Assembly (NCBI GenBank): GCA_003117195.1
Contig: BDSI01000035.1
Span: forward strand, 184,001-248,000
Direction: 5' to 3'
From: Eudorina sp. 2006-703-Eu-15
Taxonomy: Eukaryota > Chlorophyta > Chlorophyceae > Chlamydomonadales > Volvocaceae
DNA length: 64,000 nucleotides
The notes below the pieces were generated by a model. The model ran no database searches. It saw only the letters and a program-made list of their open reading frames with translations, and was not told the DNA's origin. Every line of letters starts with the position of its first letter. Position 1 is the first letter of the stretch. This document shows positions 56,259 through 64,000 of this stretch, piece by piece. The position numbers and the translations under genes were made by a program.

Positions 56259-57721
56259 ATGGATTCCCGATTCCAGGTATACAACTGTGTCGGATGTCGC
56301 AATTTGACAAACGAAAATGGTGACGACCAACTGCCAGCTATTGTGATATGACAACTCGCGAACCTGCCGGCGATTGATTGCTACAGGTTGTGCGAACTTT
56401 GGGCAGCGGCAGCTTTGGTGCAGTCTACGAAGTGGTAGATTCGGAGGGTCGGCACTTCGCCATGAAGAAGATAAAGCCCGAGAGTACAAGCAGATATTTG
56501 GAGACAGAGATTAACAACCACATGGCATTAGTGCACCCGCACATTGTCCAGTTTCGGGAGTCTTTCTCAACCGACGATGGCGAAATAGTCATCGTCATGG
56601 AGCTGGCCAACGGTGGAAGCCTCTTTGAGCTCATCCGCCGTGAAAAACGTCTTCCTGAAAGCAAGGCGAGGTGGTATTTCCAGCAACTGTTGATCGCCGT
56701 AGATTTCTGTCTCAAAAGGGGGGTTGCCAACCGCGACATCAAGCTGGAGAACCTCCTCCTGCACACAGAAATGGGTCTGCCACAGCCTATCCTGAAGGTG
56801 TGCGACTTCGGCTACAGCAAGGCGTATCGACGGTCCATTCCCAAAACCCGGGTGGGTACCCTGAGCTACATGGCCCCTGAGGTCATCATCAACTGCTCCA
56901 AGAAGCAGTACGACGCGGAGTTGGCTGACATATGGAGCTGTGGCGTCGTACTGTACGTCATGTTGTACGGGTGAGTCAGGACGCGCGGTGCTGCACGGCA
57001 TGTCACGTGTCAGTCCTCCTATCGCATTCGCCCTATCGCGGTGTCACAAATTGGGAGGACACATCTCTTTGCAGTTTCATGGTACCATGGCACTATGCAG
57101 CTACCTCATTCATTGCTGGAAATGGAGATCATGCGTCTAGATGGCGGCTGTTTAGGAACCTTTGCCGAATTCATACGCGCGCCTTCCGCCAGGGTCTACC
57201 CCTTTGACAAGTGGAGCGTGGACAAGGGGTTGAGCGAGACCGAGAAGATGCGGCGCATGCTGGAGCGCATGCAGGCGGAGGCGTACCGGCTGTACCCCGA
57301 GGTGCCGGTCAGCGAGGGCTGCATCGACATGCTGCGGGGCCTGCTCAAGCCCGACCCGCAGCAGCGCTTCACTGTGGAGCAGATCCTGCAGCACCCCTGG
57401 TTCCTCAGGGGACTGCCATCCATGGTGAGACAATCGGCTCACGTGCGAAGCTCGCCTTCGCCTATCACTTCGGTAACCTCACGTCGGCTGTGTGGTGAGC
57501 TTGTCACGGATGACGAATGATGACACGTGTGACATGGTCAGATAGCCTCTGTGTGGCTTGTCATGAGGAAACTCAATGAAGCTCCCGGGGCCCGGGCCGT
57601 TGTCCTATGTCGCCGCAATATATTGCATCCGCAGGCTCTGAGCATGAACAGTGTCTACTTGGACCTGGCGAGGGCTCGCGACGGCGAGTGCCAGGAGACC
57701 ACGTGCCACGTGGAGGTGTGA
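56259..57721 (+). CDS. SnRK2-like serine/threonine protein kinase B
   Basis: Paralogue of kinase A in the same orientation. Exons: 56259-56276, 56387-56970, 57193-57424, 57635-57721, giving 306 residues. Exon 1 codes only MDSRFQ and is chosen because it has ATG, a good donor and the right phase, and because it matches the short first exon of kinase A. Motifs: GSGSFGAVYEV, AMKKI, GVANRDIKLENLLL, CDFGYSKAY, GTLSYMAPEV and HPWFLRGLP. Kinase A has an extra intron inside the NRD codon that B lacks. The exon 57193-57424 is nearly identical in DNA to 51276-51507 of kinase A, whereas the other exons differ clearly. Confidence 0.92.
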
Positions 57722-59641
57722 CCCACGGTTCAGCTCGTCGGGTTGCAGCCGGTAGAACGGCCACAGCAACCGCTGGCTGCCTGCGTTGGGCCCGTCCGTC
57801 CCCCCCCACACACACTGTGGCATCTCACAACCCGCTGTGCAATGGGGAATGGAATGCCGAAGTTGCATGTTGCAGGTTGAACATTGTTGCGACCTGCGTC
57901 AGGCGGTAGCAGAATCTCACGCGGGGGATGGCACGACGACGTTGCTTGCTGGTTAGCGTTGCTGCGGGCGATTTATGGCGGATTTCCAGTATGTGCAGAT
58001 CTTTTTAGCGATGAAACGTACCCGTGATGCTGATGAGTCTGTTGTTCTAATTCCAATTGATTTGTGTGGGCGTGCGTGCGGTCCGGCGCACAATCCGGCT
58101 GGTGGCCACAGTGCGGCCTAAACGCACTTGTTGTGTAGTATAGGTGGCAATTCGACACCGTATTTGCGGGATTTTGACCGTGACGACTTTGTCCATCTAC
58201 ATTGCCCAACCTAACGATGTCACCATGGAAAGCATGTGCACGTAACGGCGCGATCGTGTGCACGACATGAGCATCGGACGTGAGCATGAGTGCGCGGGCG
58301 ATTGGATGGGTTTGAAGGGTTTGATGGTGTTGATGGTCATCGAGCTGGTTCGGTCTCTGGTTTCGGTGCTAAGGCTGTGCACGGGCACACGGCGCTTCGC
58401 TGGAGGAAAATTGGATGCCTCATTCTTTTGCTTGGCGGTTTTGTTGCCAATATGCTCTCTGTTAAGTATGCGCGCGGGCCCGTGCGCGACAAGCACGATG
58501 TGTGATACAGGGGGGTTCCGCTGCCCTGCGTGGACGTGACACAATTTTTTACTACTCCTTGACGCGTAACAGCGACTGCCGTTATTCCTGACGTGCTGAA
58601 GCTCTCCAAGGAGTGGTCCAGGGGCCGAGCAAGGTCATCACTTGCATGTGTCTCGAGCGTGAGAGTTTCCGGCCTCTGCGACGGGTTGCGCCCATCATTG
58701 GCACCCAGTCTCTAGGCCGTGTAGTATATTCATTGATTTAACAACTAGCTGGGAAGGTTTGGTGAGCAGACGCGAGATTGGGAGGGGTTAATTTGACATG
58801 GCGAAAGGAATGCTGACGACTACATAGTGATGGCCGGTGCCGGTACGTATCCCCGATCCTGTTTTGGTTTGCTCGAGATTGAACATTGTGCCTTGGATTG
58901 CAGGTAGCGCGGGGTTGTGGACGTGCATTTGGCTGCGACATCGCGTTGACGGGCGCTTGCGTTGGTGGTTGACGGAAGGGTTGTACGGATGGATGGTGTG
59001 ACCAATTTGGCTAGCCGGCAAAGCTGGGGAGCATGACACTAGGTGAACTGGTAGCCGGAGTCTTGATTACCCTTGCATGAATTGACCGTCGAAGGGCGAG
59101 GGACTCTGCGCTTGCTTGCTGTACATATTCGTCCGTGTTCAACCGCGATGGTGTCAATGTGCGGGGTAAATAGATGAAATGAATACTGTAAGTTCATTCG
59201 GCGCTCTACGCCATCATACATCGACTGGCCATGTATAACACATGCACACATGTTGACCTTATACGGTGCGTACCGGCATGCTGACGTGCTGTATCGTACT
59301 GCGAGTTCTGAATAATCCAGATACCAAGCCGAGGTAGTAGTAATCTGTAGCAAAATTACGATACATTCTACTTTCCATTTTGTCGCTGTTATCCTGACTG
59401 TACAAAGCGTGCGTTCAGTTAAGTGTTTGTAATTCACTGTCGCGAACGACTTGAGAAGATTTACGTGTGTAGTTCATGAGAGACAAGAAAATACTCTACA
59501 GCATAATGGGTTCACGATGTGGTAGCAGGACGAGCTAACATCTACAGAAGTCCATTTCAGCTCCTCTTCCCCGCGTTGTCCTCGGCCTCGCATCAAAGCA
59601 GCTGTGTGGAGTGACTTAAGTTCTTGCAAGTTGTGACCAGT
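57722..59641. other. Intergenic, no gene recognised
   Basis: This is an AT-richer stretch between kinase B and the CBS-domain gene. Frames are short and show no family resemblance. It should contain the 3' end of kinase B and the promoter of the next gene; no clear poly(A) signal lies close to the kinase stop. Confidence 0.6.
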
Positions 59642-62600
59642 ATGACCACAACGACGACCTTGGCACATACCTCCGCATCGAGCTTCACCACCCTTCGCAC
59701 CTCGGGCCACGCGACTCCTAACCATGGGAGCCGCTCGAATACGCCAGTTCGCATCAAACGAGTCCTCAAAGCGCAGCTGGATGTTACTTCTGTAACAGCC
59801 GTTGCGGATTTCGACGTCCCGGATGATGCCAACCGGCTTGTTCGTCGCAGCAGTTCAGCGCACGCCCTGGATGAAACGCACGCGCATCACCTCTCCAGCA
59901 CCGGCAGGCGCCGTCGCCTCAGCGTCACCACGTTCAACGACGATGCGGACACGCCGGCCCTGAGCTGCCGCGAGGAGTCGTCGTCGATACTCGGTGACGT
60001 GCTGGCTCGTCGGCAACTGACAGACGCCTCCCTCCTGCAGCAGCAGCAGTCGCCATCCGAAAACGCCCCCTCCTCGTCCTTCATCCTCACCGCGCAAATG
60101 GGCCTGGGCGAATACGTCGTCCTGGGACCCGACGCCTGTGTGGCTCTGGCCTCCAGCCAGGTGGCGGACCCGGCCGTACAGTGTCTCGTGGTCACGGCCC
60201 CGGGCACCAACCACATCCTAACGAAGGAGGTGCGCACACCCCTTACCCCCTTAGCCCCTGCCCCCCCGGGTCGGGACACGGGGTGGTGGAACCTGGAGGA
60301 GCCGGGCAAGGGGTGTCGAGGGTTTTCGCGCGCGCCGCGGTTTGTGTGTTAGGATCCTCCCCGCCGGCGCGCTGCATCTCGCGCTGACTGAATGCCACAC
60401 CGTACGGCGGCATGCAGCCTGCGAACCCCGGCCCCCGTCGTCCTGACCGGGTGGCGTCCTCACCGAGCGAGCGTCTTGCCAACCCTGCCGTGAACCCGCC
60501 CGTGATTCAGATTCGGTCGGTGTGTTGCAGTTACAGTTACAGTTACAGTTACAGGCACCAAACCCCATACGTGCTACGCACAGGGTCCCGTTGGCTGTCG
60601 TGAGATCCCGGGCCGTCGCGGCGAGTCGGGTCTCATGGAGTGGCCCGCGTGTGTTCCCCTGTCTGTCTGTCTGTCTGTCTGTGCGTCTGTGCGTCTGCCC
60701 TCTCTGCTGGTCTGGGTTACGTCCCTCAGGAAGTGGAGCGGCTGAGCCGATACTCCCACGACCCCCAGAACGACACCCTCGGCTCCTTCCTGGCGGGTGC
60801 GCCCCCCGCGCCCGCCCTGTACCCGTCCGCCAGCCTGGCCGCCGCCGCGGGACTGCTGCTGGAGCGGCCGGACGCCAGGTTCGCGGTCGTGGTGGAGGAG
60901 GACTCGGGCAGCGCCGGATTCCTGGGGTGAGTGGGTGGGTGGCGGGGTGGCGGGGTGGGTGCGGGCGGGTGGGTGTGGCTGCCCGGGCGTGGCTGCCGCC
61001 GCCGGAGGGACACCAGTGCATTCTTCACCGGACCTTTGCTCTGGCAGCAGCAGCGCTGTTTGATTATGTCTATGTCTACCAATTCCCTATATCCCTCCTT
61101 CCTATATCCCGTCTTCGCCTCCCCGCCCCTCTCTCTCCCCCCCCCCCGCGGCACCTCACCCCGCACCTCACGTACCCAACACAGCCCGCCCGACCGCCTT
61201 AAGCGCGCCACCACGCGGCACCCCACATGCAGAGGCTGCCCCGCTACGACCGGGCACGGTGGGGAGCCATATCCCGAACGTGGCCCGCCACCCGGTCGTC
61301 CGTCCCCGTGTCCCTGCCCCATGCTTGCTCCCCCTGTCGTACATGCCGTACATGTCGTACGGCCTCCCGTCCCCGCCCCATATCCCACTTCCCCTCGTCC
61401 GCCCCGTTCTCTTTCGCGCCGCGCTGCCGCCTCGCCATTCTCGCATACTGTCTTCTTTTTGATGTTTCCTTTTGTCATTCCCTACAATCGTTGCCACCCT
61501 CGCTCACTCCGTTCCTCGGCTTCCCTCCCTGCATCGCCATGGCCCTGGACATCGCTCGCGGCGCGGCTACTCCGTCTACCACCACAGGTCGGTAACGTAT
61601 CTGTCCTTTCCGGGTTGGGTTGGGTTCGCAGTTTGCTTGTTGTGGCACTGCGGCAGCGCGGCCGCGCCGCCACGCGCCCGCGCGCGGTCTCTATCTTTTC
61701 GTTTGCTCTGCAGGTACCGCACCCCGTAAGTATACTGCGTTATGCTGGGTGTGCCCCGGTTCGTTCTACGGGTTTATTTATTTTTCTCAATTTATCCCTC
61801 CTTCCTCCCTACCGCCCTCCCTCCCTCCGTCCCCGAAGGATTGTCAGCCGGACGGACCTAGCGCGTGCACTGCTGGGCGACCGGAGCTGCGTCTACAGCG
61901 TACCATCCAGCACAGCGACATCGCCGTCGGGTGGGGGTTGTGTTGGTGGCGGCTGTGGCTTCGGCTTTGGCGGTGCAGCGGCGGCCTCGGCGGCCTCGGC
62001 CGCAGGTGCTGCCGCGTCCCCCGATGTCGTCGTTTCGAACGGCGCCGCCGCCGGCGTGAAGGCGAGCGGCGGCGGCGGCGCTCTCGGCGAGTCCAGTGCC
62101 GGCGGGGTGGCCCTTGGCCAGGGCCACCAACGGCCTGACCTTCTGAGCTACCCACATCCGGCGTCGGGCCAGGTGGGATAACCACCACCACCACCACCAT
62201 CGCCGTGTTTGGTGACTGTGTATGCGCGTGTGCATGTGTTTAATGAGGAACCCGCCCGACACAAAACAATTACCAACTCGGTATACTTACCATCTCATAA
62301 CCTGCAATGAGAAGTGCAATGAGCAGTAAGGAATGTGCGTGTGTGTATGTGTTGTTTTGAAGCTGATTTCGTTTGGTCCTGTCGATCCTGTCGTCTACTC
62401 CTAAATGTCGTTCCTGTGGGTCTACTCCAAACCCAACAAGCAATCCATCGGGGTACGACGACGCGAGGAAGCCGTACCGCCGTACCGGTCGCCCGTGAGC
62501 CCTGGGCAGAGATGCCGACATTGCGTTTTGGGGTTCGGGTCTCATCCGCCTCTGCCACACCCCACAAGCAGATGGACCGTTGGGGTGGTGTACCCGACGC

Positions 62601-63237
62601 CCGTGTGTGTTGAACAGGTCCCTTCAGGCAGCGGGCAGCAGCTCCCACGGGTCCCGATGCCGCCGCCGCTGCCGCCCTCGCTGCAGCCGCTCCACCGTCA
62701 GATCTCTGCTCCCCGCCAGGCCGTCCTCGCAGCCCTGGCCCCCGCGCCGTCGCTCGGGCCCACGGCCGCAGCGGTCGCGGCCGCGGGCTCCGCCGCCGCC
62801 ACGGCGGCGGCGGCCGCCGCCGCCGTGTCTTCAGAGCCCCAGATGGTGGTCGACGCCGCCGCCCGGGTGGACTCCTTCGCCTCCGCCAGCGCGGCGGAGG
62901 CGGCGCCGCCGGCGCCGCTCTCCGAACTGCCGACCGTCAGCGGTGGCGGGCCGCACCACCTGCAGGTGCCAAGCCACCGGCTCAGCCGCATCAGCGACCC
63001 GCATCCGCGGACGTGTGAGGCGCCGCCGCTGGGCGGGGGCCAGGGGCAGGGGCAGCAGCAGCAGCAGCCGGAGCTGGCGGCGTGCGGCCCCCTGCAGGAC
63101 TCGGAGCTGGCGGCGGGCGGCGACGCGGCGCAGCTGCAGCACAGCAACGGCGGCGGCGCGGGTCCGCAGGTTCACGCCGGCGTGGACCCCCCGCCGGTGG
63201 TGGGGGACAGCCTGAGGTCATTTTCGGACCCCATCAG
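59642..63237 (+). CDS. CBS-domain protein of unknown function (3' end not found)
   Basis: The exons 59642-60229, 60730-60926, 61839-62172 and 62618-63237 join in phase into about 579 residues and end open at a GT donor, so at least one more exon follows, probably off the right edge. A Ser/Thr-rich N-terminal half contains RIKRVLKAQLDVTSVTAVAD. A CBS-like pair is then visible: VLGPDACVALASSQVADPAV to GTNHILTKE, and TLGSFLAGAP to RFAVVVEEDSGSAGFLGIVS-RTDLARALLG, the second being the clearer. The rest is Ala/Gly/Pro/Gln-rich. CBS pairs usually bind adenosine nucleotides and regulate a partner or an attached domain; no enzyme domain is visible here. The ATG at 59642 is the first in frame. The third and fourth exons are less certain than the first two. 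Confidence 0.7.
61038..61098 (+). repeat. Short interspersed repeat, GGCAGCAGCGCAG family
   Basis: Reads GCTCTGGCAGCAGCAGCGCT then a spaced ATGTCTACCAATTCCCTATA and a C/T-rich tail. It lies in the CBS-protein intron 60927-61838. Confidence 0.75.
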
Positions 63238-64000
63238 GTGAGTGCGACGGCCTAAGGGCGATGGGTTGAGAGGGGGGATGAGAGAGAGAGAGGGGGGGAT
63301 GAGAAGGCGAGGCTGAGGTTGAGGCTGAGGCTGAGGACAAGGTTGTTTCTGGGTCGCACATACGAATGTGGCAGTGTCACATACGGTATTACGACGCCAG
63401 TCCACTGCGCCAGTGCGATGGCTCCCGCGTTCCGCCTGGGGCGAATCGCCCAGCCTTGCGCGCGTCCTGTCTTTGACATCCACGACGTCGCCCTGCCCCA
63501 CACCTGTCCTTGCGCGCCGTGCCGGGCCGGACTGGACTGGACGGGGGCCACCCGGGGGGCAACCCGTGGCCATGGCCTCCGGCGTTGACCGGCCGGACAT
63601 GAAGTGGGTCGAGCACGGACCCGTGGGTCGGCCCCCAGGAAGAGCACCCACCCTCGTCGCCCACCTCCCGTAGCCCCCAATGTAGCACAAATCGGTGGGT
63701 CGGTCGGTAGGTAGGGACGTCTCTATCACCTGTGTGTGTATGTGTGTGTATTTGTGTGTTAGCAAGGAGAAAAGCTGAGCCGCGAACAAGCAGAACCGTG
63801 TCCAGCAATGCAACCGACGACTGAGACCGAGGCCAGAGTTACCAATATGCCAGGGCGAAGTATGAATGAATGAATGAATGAATGTTGACCATAAGTAGTC
63901 CCAAGGTGGTGTAGTCCGTGATGCTGTCGCGCCCCGTATCGTTGTCGAGCGCCGGTGGGCGCCGGTGGGCGTATTTGTGTGTGTGTACCTCCTCCGCCGT
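63238..64000. other. Right edge, no exon recognised
   Basis: This contains a GAGAG run (63282-63300), a GAGGCT run (63310-63338), a (GAAT)n run near 63867-63885 and, at about 63750-63792, a GT microsatellite followed by a GAGAAAAGCTGAGCCGCG motif. It is probably an intron or 3' region of the CBS-protein gene. Confidence 0.5.

Overview
This is nuclear DNA of a eukaryote, most likely a volvocine green alga (Chlorophyceae, in or near Chlamydomonas, Gonium or Volvox). The reasons are GC-rich exons split by many GT-AG introns, introns packed with simple repeats, Ala/Gly/Pro/Gln-rich insertions inside otherwise conserved proteins, SnRK2-type kinases with an NRD catalytic motif, and a pyruvate formate-lyase activase with an organelle-type leader. 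No bacterial gene organisation is present. Most open frames in the window are produced by short tandem repeats or lie opposite exons. I built the gene models by matching protein families and joining exons only where the splice sites are GT-AG and the reading phase is kept.

Layout. (1) 1-6925, minus: VPS41, a HOPS vacuolar tethering subunit, 12 exons in view, with its 3' end off the left edge. (2) 6926-7150: short spacer with a divergent start on each side. (3) 7151-28028, plus: a complete full-size ABCA transporter, 33 exons, about 2413 residues. Its second nucleotide-binding domain is interrupted by an intron that holds a tRNA-Leu(CAG) gene on the opposite strand. (4) 28029-32424: no gene recognised. 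(5) 32425-36008, minus: pyruvate formate-lyase activating enzyme, 6 exons. (6) 36009-38151: no gene recognised. (7) 38152-46817, minus: FCP1/CPL-type RNA polymerase II CTD phosphatase with a BRCT domain, 15 exons. (8) 46818-49808: no gene recognised. (9) 49809-51842 and 56259-57721, plus: two SnRK2-like kinases in direct orientation, separated by 4.4 kb that holds a 23-bp perfect palindrome. (10) 57722-59641: no gene recognised. (11) 59642-63237 and probably beyond, plus: a CBS-domain protein of unknown role, open at the right edge.

The genes do not form one pathway: membrane traffic, lipid-type transport, anaerobic pyruvate metabolism, transcription and stress signalling lie side by side. 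The most unusual content is non-coding: a ~200-bp repeat in two introns whose sequence differences include a compensatory pair in a hairpin; a short interspersed repeat family with at least ten copies, all on one strand; minisatellites that start directly at 5' splice sites and resemble the donor sequence; and a kinase paralogue pair in which only one exon is nearly identical.
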